A program made the position numbers and the translations under genes. The notes under the pieces are model-generated. The model did no database searches. It saw only the letters and a program-made list of their open reading frames with translations, and was not told the DNA's origin. Source: Palsa-504 sp963839095 (lineage in GTDB: Bacteria > Actinomycetota > Actinomycetes > Streptosporangiales > Streptosporangiaceae). From it: a stretch of DNA of 64,000 nucleotides. Positions 43,487-52,667 of the stretch are shown piece after piece; the first letter of the stretch is position 1, and each line of letters begins with the position of its first letter. The stretch covers positions 186,001 to 250,000 of the forward strand of contig CAWIUF010000024.1 of NCBI GenBank assembly GCA_963839095.1. The letters run 5' to 3'.

Positions 43487-44437
43487 CTACGGGACGAGGA
43501 CGATGCGGTGGTTGGCGGCGGTGGCGGCCCAGGCTTGTTCTACTTGGGCGAGGGGGACGGGGCGGGCGTCGACGGCGATGGTGCCGGCGGCGATCTCGTG
43601 GGCCAGGACGTTCAGTTCCGCCAGGTACTCGCGGATGCTGACGGAGCCCTGGCCGCTGCCGACGAGCTGGAGGCGGGCGGCGCGCAGGGCGGCGGACGGT
43701 ATCGGCGCGGTCGGTCCGGCGACTGAGCCGATCTCGATCCAGGAGAGCGGCTTGCCCTGGTCGGCGCGGTTGGTGACGATGGCGGTCATCGCGTCGGCGG
43801 CGGGCTGGCCCCACAGGAAGTCGAGCACGACGTCGACGTCGGCCGCGGTTTTCGCCAGGCGGTCGGCGGTGTCGGTGGCGCCGAGCGGCACGGTGGCGGT
43901 GGCGCCGAGGGCGGGCAGGGCGGCCAGCCGCCCGGTGTCGCGGCCGGCCGCGATGATCTGGCCCGCGCCCAGGTGCTTGGCGACCTGGATGGCCAGCTGG
44001 CCGGCGTTGCCGGTGGCGCCGAGGATCAGCACGTCCTGGCCGGGCTGGAAGGGCACCCGCTGGCGCAGGGCTACCCAGGATGACATGGCCGGGTTCATCG
44101 CGGCGGCGACCGTGACGGGGTCGGTGCCCTCGGGCAGCACGATGCTGCGGCGGGTGTCGATGACCGTCTGCTCGGCCATCGCGCCCATCGTGGTGTCGGG
44201 CAGGACGAAGTAGCGGAGCAGGCCGTCCGGCCCCCGGCCGACGCCGTCGATACCCGGCACCAGCGGCAGCGCGTCGGTGCTGGTGTAGTGCGATCCGTCG
44301 GCCTGCGACCGGACGCGCGGGTGCAGCCCGGCGGCGAGCACGTCGACGAGCAGCTCGTCGTCGCCGGCCGGGACCGGGACGGGGAAGTCCTGGTAGCGGG
44401 GAGCGGAATCGAACGAGGAGACGACAGCGGCCTTCAT
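43487..44437 (-). CDS. Quinone-oxidoreductase-like, zinc-less MDR protein
   Basis: The 316-residue protein has an MDR fold with the cofactor loop VLILGATGNAGQLAIQVAKH near residue 145 and a GroES-like N-terminal part (KAAVVSSFDSAPRYQDFPVP). The conserved zinc ligands are absent. ATG 44437 is preceded by GGAGGT, so the extension to 44497 is not used. It is divergent from a MarR gene with a clear palindrome in the gap, the usual design for sensing quinones or electrophiles. The reductase would use NAD(P)H to detoxify such compounds. Confidence 0.9.
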   Translation of the reverse strand: MKAAVVSSFDSAPRYQDFPVPVPAGDDELLVDVLAAGLHPRVRSQADGSHYTSTDALPLVPGIDGVGRGPDGLLRYFVLPDTTMGAMAEQTVIDTRRSIVLPEGTDPVTVAAAMNPAMSSWVALRQRVPFQPGQDVLILGATGNAGQLAIQVAKHLGAGQIIAAGRDTGRLAALPALGATATVPLGATDTADRLAKTAADVDVVLDFLWGQPAADAMTAIVTNRADQGKPLSWIEIGSVAGPTAPIPSAALRAARLQLVGSGQGSVSIREYLAELNVLAHEIAAGTIAVDARPVPLAQVEQAWAATAANHRIVLVP

Positions 44438-44453
44438 GGTGACCTCCATATGA

Positions 44454-44490
44454 TTGGTATTACCAAGTAAATTAGTTGCTAGTACCAACT
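44454..44490. promoter_or_regulatory. MarR-type operators between divergent oxidoreductase and MarR genes
   Basis: TTGGTATTACCAA (44454-44466) is a perfect 13-bp palindrome. A second related dyad with AGTTG and CAACT arms covers 44474-44490 just before the MarR start. The TTGG...CCAA shape fits winged-HTH MarR dimers. Confidence 0.78.
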
Positions 44491-44510
44491 TAGTCAACTA
44501 GGCTTCGGGT

Positions 44511-44982
44511 ATGACATCAGGTGACGCTGGGGCCGGTCGGCGGGAGCTGATCGACGCGCTCGTTCGGTCGTCATTCGAGGTGATGGCCGTGCTGAGCCGG
44601 ATCGGGGCCGAGCACGACCTGTCGCTGACGCAGCTCCGGGTGCTCGGCATCCTGCGGGACCGGCGGATCAGGATGAGCGAGCTGGCCGGCTACCTCGGAC
44701 TGGACAAGTCGACGGTCTCCGGGCTGGTCGACCGGGCCGAGAAGCGGGGCCTGGTGCAGCGGGCGCCGAGCCCGGCGGACGGGCGCGCCGTCGACGTGTT
44801 CCTCACCGCGGCGGGGACCGAGCTCGCCGAGCGCGGGGCGCGCCCAGCTCGCGCAGGCCCTGTCCCCCATGACCGGCACGCTCACCGCGGCCCAGGGCCG
44901 CCAGCTGACCGCGCTGCTCGGAGCGCTGCCTCGACGGCAGGGAGTTACCAGCTGCCGTGGTGCTCGGGGACCAGGTAGGTGA
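44511..44982 (+). CDS. MarR-family transcriptional regulator, frameshift near the 3' end
   Basis: The winged helix is clear: FEVMAVLSRIGAEHDLSLTQ, LRVLGILRDRRIRMSELAGY, LGLDKSTVSGLVDRAEKRGL, VQRAPSPADGRAVDVFLTAA. After ELAERGAR (near 44838) the frame turns into Pro/Arg-rich sequence. One base shifted gives AQLAQALSPMTGTLTAAQGR and QLTALLGALP, the normal last helix of a MarR dimer. The corrected gene ends near 44982 and overlaps the convergent MFS gene. It probably controls the divergent MDR reductase. Confidence 0.85.
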
Positions 44983-46351
44983 GCGGGATCATCAGGACCA
45001 GGATCACGGCCAGGACCACGAACATCGACGCCTGGGTCAGGCCGGGATGGCTGCTGCGGGCCACCAGCGAGCTCGCTATCGACACCCCGGTGATCCCGCC
45101 GGCCTGCCGGAACATCCCGCGGAGGCCGCTGATGGACGCGGCCTTGCTCGGGACCAGCTGAAGGGTGGCGTTGTTGCTGGCCGGAAGTGATATCCCGGTG
45201 CCGATTCCGGTCACGCCGGCTGCGATCGCCAGCCACAGGTAGGGGCGTATCCCGCCGACCGGGAAGGCGAGCAGGGCGGTACCGATCCCGGTGATGGCGA
45301 AGCCCACGATCATCGGCAGCCGGTAACCGGTGCGCCGCAGCGCGAAGGTGGCCAGGGCGGCGACGGCCATCATCCCGATCGCCCGCGCGGTCAGCAGCGT
45401 CCCGGCCGACAGCGCCCGCAGGCCGAACCGTTCCTCGGCGTAGAGCGGGACGAGCGAGGCGAAGCCCAGGATCGCGGCGCCGTTGAAGAAGTTGATCACG
45501 TTCATGGTCGCGAAGCTGCGCTCGCGGAACAGCCGGACGTCGACGAAGGGGTGCTCGACCCGGGCGCAGTGCCGGACGAAGGCCGTCAGCAGGGCCAGCC
45601 CGGCCAGCAGCGGGAGCAGGGCGAGGAGCACCTGCTCCGAGCCCAGGGAACCGATGGCCAGCATGACGCCGAGCAGGCCGCCCGCCAGCTCGGCGATCCC
45701 GACGATGTCCAGGCGCTGGCGCTGCCTGCGGTCAGAGCCCGGAATGACGACCGCGCCGAGGATCAGCAGGAGCAGCCCCAGCGGCACGTTGACCAGGAAG
45801 ATCCCGCGCCAGGACCAGTAGGCGACAAAGACTCCGCCCAGGATCGGGCCGACGATCGCCCCGATGGGGAAGATGCTGGTGAACATGCCGATGGCCCGGT
45901 CCCGGTTGGCGCCGAACTGGTCGGAGACGATGCCGGTGGCCGACGGTATGAACGCGCCGCCGCCGAGGGCCTGCAGCGCCCGCAGGGCGACCAGCTCGTA
46001 GATGTTGGTGGCGAGGCCACAGCACAGCGACGCCACGGTAAAGACGACCACCGCGCCGAGGAACAGCCGCTTGCGGCCGTAGATGTCGCTGAGCACGCCG
46101 GCGACCGGCATCGCCACGATCTGCCCGAGCGCGTAGATCGTGATCGTCCAGCTGGCCCAGTTGATCGCGGCGTGCAGGTCGTGCTGGAGGGTGCCCAGCG
46201 CGGTCGACACGATCGTCTGGTCGATCGACGCCATGAACAGAGCGATGGCGGTGACACCGAAGATCAGGAACCGGCGGCTGGGGGCCGGTTCGTCAGCGGG
46301 AGGCGGGGCGGCTGGCGCCTTCACGACCTCGCTGGCTGTCACACCGTCCAC
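44945..46351 (-). CDS. MFS transporter, DHA2 (14-TMS multidrug efflux) type
   Basis: An intact exporter of about 468 residues: FMASIDQTIVSTALGTLQHD (helix 1), WASWTITIYALGQIVAMPVA, GVLSDIYGRKRLFLGAVVVF (loop 2-3), RALQALGGGAFIPSATGIVS (motif C region) and SWRGIFLVNVPLGLLLLILG. These are hallmarks of EmrB/QacA-like pumps. The start is unclear (TTG 46375, GTG 46351 or GTG 46342); I used 46351, which has an AGG 9 bases before it. A TetR gene ends 26 bases upstream on the same strand, so both may form one operon; the MarR gene converges from the other side. Confidence 0.88.
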   Translation of the reverse strand: MDGVTASEVVKAPAAPPPADEPAPSRRFLIFGVTAIALFMASIDQTIVSTALGTLQHDLHAAINWASWTITIYALGQIVAMPVAGVLSDIYGRKRLFLGAVVVFTVASLCCGLATNIYELVALRALQALGGGAFIPSATGIVSDQFGANRDRAIGMFTSIFPIGAIVGPILGGVFVAYWSWRGIFLVNVPLGLLLLILGAVVIPGSDRRQRQRLDIVGIAELAGGLLGVMLAIGSLGSEQVLLALLPLLAGLALLTAFVRHCARVEHPFVDVRLFRERSFATMNVINFFNGAAILGFASLVPLYAEERFGLRALSAGTLLTARAIGMMAVAALATFALRRTGYRLPMIVGFAITGIGTALLAFPVGGIRPYLWLAIAAGVTGIGTGISLPASNNATLQLVPSKAASISGLRGMFRQAGGITGVSIASSLVARSSHPGLTQASMFVVLAVILVLMIPLTYLVPEHHGSW

Positions 46352-46376
46352 AGTATCGTGCCTATCGGCAAGCAAA

Positions 46377-47010
46377 TTAGTGGGACGGCCGGGCGGCGGC
46401 GCCGTAGCGGAGGCCGTCGATGAGGATCGCGACCATGCGCTGGCTGTAGGCGATCCCCTCGTCCGCCACCGGCAGGCACAGGTTGGCGACGGCGTACAGG
46501 AGGTACCGGGGGGTGATGTCGGCGCGGATCTCGCCGCTCGCGGCGGCCGCCTCGAGCAGGGACGCGAGGGTGGGTTCGAGGCGCTGCAGGAAGTAGCCGG
46601 GCAGGGCGTCGAAGGCGGGGTCGCCGGAGTGGAGGGCTTTGGCGAGTCCGCGTTTGGTCGCTACGAACTCGGTGTACCGGCGGAGCCACAAGGCGAGCGC
46701 GTCCCCGGGCGCGTGCGCGGCGATCAGCGCCGGGGCCGCGTCGGCGCAGGCGTCCACCTCACGCTGGAACACCGCCTTGACCAGGTCCGAGCGCTGCGGG
46801 AAGTGCCGGTAGAGCGTGCCGACGCCGACGCCGGCCAGGTCGGCGATCTCCTTCGCGGGCGCGTCCACGCCGGAGGCAGCGAAGACGGTCTTGGCGGCCT
46901 CGAGCAAGCCGTCGAGGTTGCGCTGGGCGTCGGCGCGCAGCCGTCGCGGCGCGGGTTCGAGGTGCGCCTGGGGTCGCAGGACTCGGTGAGCCTGCCCCGT
47001 TCGGCGCCAT
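46377..47010 (-). CDS. TetR/AcrR-family regulator, single frameshift in the N-terminal part
   Basis: The body reads DAQRNLDGLLEAAKTVFAAS, then AKEIADLAGVGVGTLYRHFP (recognition helix) and a SetR/AcrR-like C-terminal domain ending GLRYGAAARPSH. The real start appears to be ATG 47010 with an AAAGGACG upstream (MAPNGAGSPSPATPGAPRTR), which lies in another frame; one base near 46955 joins the two. It is divergent from an aldo/keto reductase with strong dyads in between, and in line with the MFS pump downstream, so it may control both. Confidence 0.82.
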
Positions 47011-47032
47011 GGTCTTCGTCCTTTGCTTGCGT

Positions 47033-47076
47033 AACCGGAACGTCTTTCCGTATAGTTCCGGAAAGGGGTTCCGGTT
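47033..47076. promoter_or_regulatory. Nested CCGGAA-type dyads between TetR and aldo/keto reductase genes
   Basis: AACCGGAAC (47033-47041) mirrors GTTCCGGTT (47068-47076), and CTTTCCG (47044-47050) mirrors CGGAAAG (47059-47065). A TATAGT -10-like box (47051-47056) lies in the centre, so repressor binding would block the reductase promoter. Confidence 0.78.
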
Positions 47077-47139
47077 CGGTCCATGGTACGGCACCGGCTG
47101 AACGCCCGCCATGCCTCGACCGCAACCTCAGGAGACCGC

Positions 47140-48168
47140 ATGCAGTACCGCACCCTCGGCCGGACCGGCATCAAGGTCAGCCCCTACGCGCTCGGCGCCA
47201 TGATGTTCGGGGCCGGCGGCAACCCGGATCACGACGACTGCATCCGCATCGCGCACAAGGCGCTGGACGCGGGGATCAACTTCGTCGACACCGCCGACCG
47301 GTACTCGGCGGGCGAGTCCGAGGAGATCGTGGGCAAGGCGCTCAAGGGGCGGCGCGACAACGTCGTCCTGGCGACCAAGGTGCACGGCCCGATGGGCGAC
47401 GACCCCAACCAGCGCGGCAACTCCCGGCGCTGGATCATCACCGAGGTCGAGCACTCGCTGCGGCGCCTGCAGACCGACCACATCGACCTGTACCAGATCC
47501 ACCGGCCGGACCCCGAGACCGACATCGAGGAAACCCTGTCCGCGCTCTCGGACCTCATCCGCAGCGGCAAGGTCCGGGCGATCGGGTCGTCCACGATGCC
47601 CGCCTCCAACATCGTCGAGGCCCAGTGGGTAGCCGAACGGCGCGGCCTGGAGCGGTTCCGGACCGAGCAGCCGCCCTACTCGATCCTCAACCGCGGCATC
47701 GAGGCCGAGGTGCTGCCGGTCGCCCAGCGGTACGGGATGGGGACGCTGGTGTGGAGCCCGCTGGCCAAGGGGATGCTCACCGGGCGCATCCGCAAGAACC
47801 AGGAGACCGACCTGCGCCGGGCCGCCATCTTCACCAGCTTCCGGGACGAGCCCCGGCTCGATGCCGTCGAGAAGATCGTTCCGCTGGCCGCCGAGGCGGG
47901 GCTGCCGATGACGCACCTGGCGGTGGCGTTCGCGATCGCCCACCCCGGCGTGACCAGCGCGATCATCGGGCCGCGGACGATGGAGCAGCTCGACGACCTG
48001 CTGGCCGGGGTCGACGTCGCGCTTTCTGACGACATCCTCGACCGGATCGACGAGATCGTCCCGCCGGGTACCGATGTCGGCGTGCCCGACCAGTCCGCTT
48101 ACGTGCCGCCGGCGCTGGCGCGCCCGGACCTGCGCCGCCGGCCGGTCAAGGAGCGCACCGCCGCCTGA
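47140..48168 (+). CDS. Aldo/keto reductase family protein
   Basis: The 342-residue TIM-barrel protein starts MQYRTLGRTGIKVSPYALGA. It has NFVDTADRYSAGESEEIVGK (catalytic Asp and Tyr), VLATKVHGPMG (Lys), LYQIHRPDPETDIEETLSAL (His) and a C-terminal NADPH-binding IIGPRTMEQLDDLLAG. All tetrad residues are present. ATG 47140 is preceded by AGGAG. It reduces carbonyl compounds with NADPH; substrate unknown. It is divergent from a TetR gene and lies under its operator, so it is probably induced by a reactive carbonyl or drug. Confidence 0.93.
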   Translation: MQYRTLGRTGIKVSPYALGAMMFGAGGNPDHDDCIRIAHKALDAGINFVDTADRYSAGESEEIVGKALKGRRDNVVLATKVHGPMGDDPNQRGNSRRWIITEVEHSLRRLQTDHIDLYQIHRPDPETDIEETLSALSDLIRSGKVRAIGSSTMPASNIVEAQWVAERRGLERFRTEQPPYSILNRGIEAEVLPVAQRYGMGTLVWSPLAKGMLTGRIRKNQETDLRRAAIFTSFRDEPRLDAVEKIVPLAAEAGLPMTHLAVAFAIAHPGVTSAIIGPRTMEQLDDLLAGVDVALSDDILDRIDEIVPPGTDVGVPDQSAYVPPALARPDLRRRPVKERTAA

Positions 48169-48349
48169 CCTGTCATTGAACCCTCGGGGCGAGGACGGAC
48201 GTACCCCTACCTGCCCGGCCGGGCCGTCGCGGGGGCGGTTTCGGGATCGGTTGCTGACGGTTTCGGGGTCGGTTTCCCCCCGGTAGCCGTGTGCTTTCGC
48301 CCGGGGTCTGGCGGGCGGGCAGGCCGTGCGGCTGGCAGACTCCTGAACC

Positions 48350-49165
48350 ATGGCTGCGCAGGACGAACTGCTAAGAGCCGCTGTCGACATCACCCGCGCT
48401 GCCAGCGGCCTGGCCGCTCAGCGGTTCCTCGAAGGCGTGCCGGTCAGCAGGAAAACGGACGGCACCGAGGTAACCGCGGCCGACATCGAGGTGGAAGAGC
48501 TGATCCGGTCCCTGATCGCCGCTCGCTTCCCCGGTGACGGCGTGGCCGGGGAGGAACTGCAGGACACGCCCGGGACCACCGGCCGCCGCTGGGTCATCGA
48601 CCCCATCGACGGCACCTCGGCCTTCGCCCACCGCATCCCGGCATTCAGCGTCTTGCTGGCCGTCGAGGACACCAGGGGCAGCGCGGTCAGCGTCATCAGC
48701 TACCCGATGAGCCGCGACCTGATCTACGCGGCCCGGGGCCTGGGCTGCTGGCAACAGGTGAACGACAGCCCGCCGCAGCGCCTCACGGTGAGCGGCATCC
48801 GGCAGCCACGTGGCGCCTGGGTGGAGATGGCCAGCCCGGCCACCTGGTCGGAGGAACTACTCGTGGCACTGCACCGGGAGGTCCTCCTCATCCCGGATAT
48901 GAAGGGCATGCGGGACGTGGCCTCCGGCCTGAGCGACGCCCTGATCATCGCCGGGATGCCCATGGGTTACGAGGACATCGCACCGATCCCGCTGATCATC
49001 ACCGAAGCGGGCGGCCGCGTCTCGGACCTGGACGGCAATGACGTCCTGGCCGGGAACGGCACCGTCCTGGCCAGCAACGGCCACATCCACGACGCCTTGC
49101 TCGGCCTCGTCCGGGACGTGCCATCCGGCCGGGATTACCAGTCACTGATCCAGGCTCGCCGGTAA
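48350..49165 (+). CDS. Inositol-monophosphatase family protein
   Basis: The 271-residue protein carries the metal-site motifs of the IMPase fold: GVAGEELQD (Glu), WVIDPIDGTSAFAHRIPAFS (the DPxDGT box) and YEDIAPIPLIITEAGGRVSD near the C-terminus, where Asp binds the third metal. Members remove phosphate from inositol phosphate, histidinol phosphate or PAP; this one cannot be assigned further. The gene stands alone after a 180-bp gap that contains two copies of a CGGTTTCGGGxTCGGTT sequence (around 48236-48275). Confidence 0.9.
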   Translation: MAAQDELLRAAVDITRAASGLAAQRFLEGVPVSRKTDGTEVTAADIEVEELIRSLIAARFPGDGVAGEELQDTPGTTGRRWVIDPIDGTSAFAHRIPAFSVLLAVEDTRGSAVSVISYPMSRDLIYAARGLGCWQQVNDSPPQRLTVSGIRQPRGAWVEMASPATWSEELLVALHREVLLIPDMKGMRDVASGLSDALIIAGMPMGYEDIAPIPLIITEAGGRVSDLDGNDVLAGNGTVLASNGHIHDALLGLVRDVPSGRDYQSLIQARR

Positions 49166-49221
49166 CCGGCGGCCCCTGCTGGACGGGACGAGGGATGATC
49201 TCGTCCCGCCCAGCGGCCGGG

Positions 49222-49755
49222 TTATGGCGTCAGCGGGCGCCAGCCATCGCGATAGCGGACGCCGTCGCGCTGCAGCCGGATCTCTTCGTGCCAGGTGCCG
49301 GGAAGCGGTTCGGCGCGGACCACTTCGGGTCGATCCACCAGGACGCACAGCTCCTCACCGGGCCACCACCAGCCGCACGAGCGCGCCAGCGCGGCCCAGT
49401 GGCCGAGGTGGTCCAGATCGTCCGGCTGGTATCGGGCCAGCCCGAGCCGGTGCAGGGCGTCGTAGTAGGCGACCCATGCCGCGTCCTGCTGGCCGTACCA
49501 GCACACCGGTACGGGCCCGCCGCCGGCCATCACGGTACGGATGGGGGTCCGGAATCCGTCGGCGAGGCTGCGGTGCAGTGCGGTGCGGAGACCCTGGTGC
49601 AGCACGACACCAAGCGGAATGCCGTCGTCGAGAGCCCGCAACGGCGGCAGTTCCGGCCACGGCTCGTTGTGTTTGCCCTTCCGGGCGGGGGACAGTTCGG
49701 GGTCGGCGTGGGACAGCCCGGCGCTGAGTGCGCCGCGCAGCCGAGCGGAAAGCAT
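49222..49755 (-). CDS. DUF6745-like protein, probably missing its true 5' start
   Basis: The 177-residue frame from ATG 49755 contains VCWYGQQDAAWVAYYDALHR, LGLARYQPDDLDHLGHWAAL, ARSCGWWWPGEELCVLVDRP and VRYRDGWRPLTP, typical of an actinomycete DUF6745-type family. The same frame stays open upstream to about 50090 and reads like the family N-terminus (LWQDAIKIRKEWLDHGLSTQ, RPRPQFAWVDSPAQAIPLIT) but offers no ATG, GTG or TTG. So the gene is either longer with a hidden frameshift near 50070 or a 5'-truncated pseudogene. Function unknown. Confidence 0.7.
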   Translation of the reverse strand: MLSARLRGALSAGLSHADPELSPARKGKHNEPWPELPPLRALDDGIPLGVVLHQGLRTALHRSLADGFRTPIRTVMAGGGPVPVCWYGQQDAAWVAYYDALHRLGLARYQPDDLDHLGHWAALARSCGWWWPGEELCVLVDRPEVVRAEPLPGTWHEEIRLQRDGVRYRDGWRPLTP

Positions 49756-50187
49756 GGCCAGATCGCTGGCCAGGGGCGGTGCCGCTCGTGGGTGGGGGGC
49801 GCGGATCCACGCGTAGAGCTCGTCGAGGGTGGGCAGGCCCGTGATCAGCGGGATCGCCTGGGCAGGAGAGTCAACCCAGGCGAACTGTGGTCGCGGGCGG
49901 CGGATTCTCGCGTAGATCGCGGTCAGGCTGTGTTCGGCGGTTCGCCGGTCAGCCGGTTGGGTGGACAGGCCGTGGTCAAGCCATTCCTTGCGGATCTTGA
50001 TGGCGTCCTGCCACAGGCCGTGGGCTCGCCTGCCCCGGAAATCGATGATGGCCGACGCTCCGGGGTGCGCGCAACATCGTCAGCTCCAGGTCAGTTCCGT
50101 TCATCCCGACGGAATCGCGTTTTCCTGGCGATCCCGTCGCATCCGGGGCGCATTGACGGAGGTGCGGCGTCCGGGCAGACTCGGGCC

Positions 50188-50487
50188 GTGACGGAATGGA
50201 TCTATCTCCTCCACCCTCCGCGTGATGATTTCGCCGCGACGATGACAGCCGAGGAGCAGGCCGTCTGGGCCGAGCATTTCCAGCGGCTGCAAGGCCTGCT
50301 GGCCAGCGGTCAGCTCATCCTGGCCGGCCCGACCCTGGGCACGGTCAACACCGGCCTGGTCGTCTTCGAGGCTCCGGACGAGCAGGCCGCGCGGCAGTTC
50401 ATGGAGGACGATCCGGTGGTCCGCGGCGGCTATGCCCGCGGGGAAGTCCGCCCGTTCCGGGTATCGCTGCTGCGCGGACGAAACTGA
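50188..50487 (+). CDS. YciI-family protein
   Basis: A 99-residue ferredoxin-like protein: TEWIYLLHPPRDDFAATMTA, HFQRLQGLLASGQLILAGPT, VFEAPDEQAARQFMEDDPVV, GYARGEVRPFRVS. The order (His after strand 1, then GP and ED-DP) matches the YciI-like fold, related to muconolactone isomerase and dehydrochlorinases. GTG 50188 starts the conserved part. The longer open frame before it is antisense to the DUF6745 gene. Function unknown. It is followed by a serine hydrolase 88 bases on. Confidence 0.85.
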   Translation: MTEWIYLLHPPRDDFAATMTAEEQAVWAEHFQRLQGLLASGQLILAGPTLGTVNTGLVVFEAPDEQAARQFMEDDPVVRGGYARGEVRPFRVSLLRGRN

Positions 50488-50575
50488 TCGCCATCGGCTG
50501 GCCTAGCGGTGCACGACGTGGTGCTCCGCGGGCGGCGGCTTGATCGTCCCGGTCAGGGGTGGCAGGATCGCCGGG

Positions 50576-51705
50576 ATGAGCGCAGCGTTGCGGGAGCTGT
50601 TGATTCGTCACGTTGATGCTGGCACGATTCCCGGCGGGGTCGCGCTGCTGGGCGATAGGAACGCACGGGTGGTCGCCGCGGGCGCGGCGTCGGTCGGCGG
50701 CGATCCGATGGGCGAGGACGCGATCATGCGGATCCAGTCCATGACCAAGGCGATTACATCGGTCGCCGCGCTGCGCCTGGTGGAGGCGGGGCGTCTTGGG
50801 CTCGACCAGAGCCTCGTGGACTGGCTGCCGGAACTGGCGGACCGTCGGGTACTGCGCGATCCAGCCGCTGAGCTCGATGACACCGGGCCGGCTCGCCGGG
50901 CCATCACGCTTCGCCATCTGCTGACCAATACCTGCGGGTACGGCATGGTGATCCAGGCATCGCCGCTGCAGCAGGCGATGGCCGCGAACGGTACTGAGGC
51001 TGGCCCGGAGCCGCCGGCGATGGGCGCTGACGAGTGGCTGCGCCGTCTGGCCGAGCTTCCGCTGGCCTTCCAGCCGGGTGAAGGATGGCGTTATCACCAT
51101 TCGTTCGGCGTGCTCGGCATCCTCATCTCACGGGTGACGGGCCGCCGCTCGGTGATCATCTGGCCGAGGACGTTTTCGGGCCGCTCGGGATGACCGATAC
51201 CGCGCTGTGGGCGGCAGAGGGCAAGGCGGACCGGCTGCCGGCGGCTTACCGGCACGATGGCGAGGGCCTGGTGGAGACCGAGCCTGCCGGTGGCGGTTTC
51301 TACGCCGGGCCGCCGCCGTTCGACGTCAGCCACGGCGAACTCGTCTCCACCGCAGCGGACTACCACCGCTTCGCGCGGATGCTGGCCGGCGGCGGGCGGG
51401 TCGGCGGCCAGCCGGTGATCTCACCTGGTCATCTGCGGCAGATGACCTGCGACCAGGTGCCGGCGGCGGGCAAGACCGCGGACAGCTTCTTCCCGGGCTT
51501 CTGGGACGGCATGGGATGGGGTTTCGGCGTGGCCGTCAAGACAGCGGGACCCCAGCGCGGCCGCATCGGCTGGTCCGGCGGGCAGGGTACAGACTTCTTC
51601 GTCGACCCGGACGGCACGGTCGGCGTCCTCCTCACCCAAGTAGAGCTGGGGCAGGACATGTGGCCACTGATCGAGCAGTTCCAGTCGCTGGACCGCGGAG
51701 AATGA
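50576..51705 (+). CDS. Serine hydrolase of the beta-lactamase/class C family, single frameshift
   Basis: The first part (PGGVALLGDRNARVVAAGAA, RIQSMTKAITSVAALRLVEA) includes the Ser-x-x-Lys centre SMTK, and YHHSFGVLGILISRVTG the Tyr region. Near 51143 one C is missing from GGCCGCCGCTC; restored, it gives RPLGDHLAEDVFGPLGMTDT, the expected family sequence, and the frame runs to the stop at 51705. The corrected protein is about 377 residues, normal for esterase EstB-like or penicillin-binding-like hydrolases. No signal peptide is visible, so it is likely cytoplasmic. Confidence 0.85.
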
Positions 51706-51709
51706 GGCC

Positions 51710-52018
51710 ATGATCGCGCGAATCTGGCGGGGGTGGGCGCCGCCGGGAAGGGCCGGCGACTACCAGCGTCACTACGAGACAGAGGTCACCGGGCACCTGA
51801 GGGAAGTCAGCGGGTTCCGCGGGGCACAGCTGCTGCGGCGGGACGAGGAGGGGGAAGTCGCGTTCACCTCTGTTACGTGGTTCACGGACCTGGATGCGGT
51901 GCGGGCCTTCGCGGGGGACGACTATGAGCGGGCCGTGGTGGAAGAAGCGGCCCGGACAGCGCTCGGCCGCTGGGATGAGCGGGTCACCCACCATGAGGTC
52001 GCCGTACAGATCCAATAG
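51710..52018 (+). CDS. Antibiotic-biosynthesis-monooxygenase (ABM) domain protein
   Basis: The 102-residue protein starts MIARIWRGWAPPGRAGDYQR and contains VAFTSVTWFTDLDAVRAFAG, ending in VTHHEVAVQIQ. It is the paralogue of the protein at 19329-19634, with the same start and end motifs but a more different middle. It starts 5 bases after the serine hydrolase stop and is likely co-transcribed with it. Its last codons and stop lie in a 20-base sequence that is repeated once directly downstream. Role: small dimeric barrel, possible cofactor-free oxygenase. Confidence 0.86.
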   Translation: MIARIWRGWAPPGRAGDYQRHYETEVTGHLREVSGFRGAQLLRRDEEGEVAFTSVTWFTDLDAVRAFAGDDYERAVVEEAARTALGRWDERVTHHEVAVQIQ

Positions 52019-52040
52019 GGGCCGTACAGATCCAGTAGGG
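52001..52040. repeat. 20-base tandem duplication over the ABM stop codon
   Basis: GCCGTACAGATCCAATAGGG at 52001-52020 is repeated with one change at 52021-52040. The first copy encodes the last residues and TAG stop of the ABM protein; the second repeats them as non-coding sequence. Confidence 0.9.
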
Positions 52041-52145
52041 GCGAACGGGCGGGGCGGCCGGCCGAGAAGTCCGGGACTGGGCGGTCCGGCAAAAAGTCTG
52101 GGGCCGGCCCGTCGGAGTTCGGGTCGCCCGGGCGACGATGAAGGT

Positions 52146-52667
52146 GTGACGCACCCACAGGTGCGGCCCGATCCGGCGTTCGGGCTGCTGAAGCTGTATG
52201 ACGATGCGCTGCCGCACGTCTACGGCTACCTGCTGGCCCGATGCGGCGACACCGGCCTGGCCGAGGACCTTACGGCCGAGTCGTTCCTGGCCGCCGTGCA
52301 TGCGGTCCGCAAGCCGGGTGCTCCCGATCCGTCGATCCCGTGGCTGATCGGGGTGGCCCGGCACAAGCTGGCCGACCACTGGCGGCGGGCCGAGCGGGAG
52401 CAGCGCGGGCTGCGGCTGCTGGACGGCGAGCCGGCCCGCGTCGACGACCCGTGGGAGACGGCCGTCGACCGGATCCAGGCCCGCGCGGTGCTCGACCGTC
52501 TCGGCGCGCACCACCGGGCCGCGCTCACGTTGCGCTACCTCGACGGGCTGCCGGTGCCCGAGGTGGCCCGGCACCTGGACCGTACCGTGCACGCCACCGA
52601 GGCGCTGCTGGTGCGGGCCCGGGCCGCGTTCCGCCGGATCTATCAGGGAGAGGAGGGCTCGCGATGA
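52146..52667 (+). CDS. ECF-family RNA polymerase sigma factor
   Basis: A 173-residue sigma factor with region 2 (PHVYGYLLARCGDTGLAEDL, TAESFLAAVHAV, WLIGVARHKLADHWRRA) and region 4 (LGAHHRAALTLRYLDGLPVP, EVARHLDRTVHATEALLVRA). The GTG at 52146 starts the protein just before region 2. Its stop overlaps the start of the VOC gene (ATGA). There is no anti-sigma gene; the glyoxalase-like partner seen here is known for some ECF groups, so the sigma factor may control it. Its promoter motif is not recognised. Confidence 0.9.
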   Translation: MTHPQVRPDPAFGLLKLYDDALPHVYGYLLARCGDTGLAEDLTAESFLAAVHAVRKPGAPDPSIPWLIGVARHKLADHWRRAEREQRGLRLLDGEPARVDDPWETAVDRIQARAVLDRLGAHHRAALTLRYLDGLPVPEVARHLDRTVHATEALLVRARAAFRRIYQGEEGSR

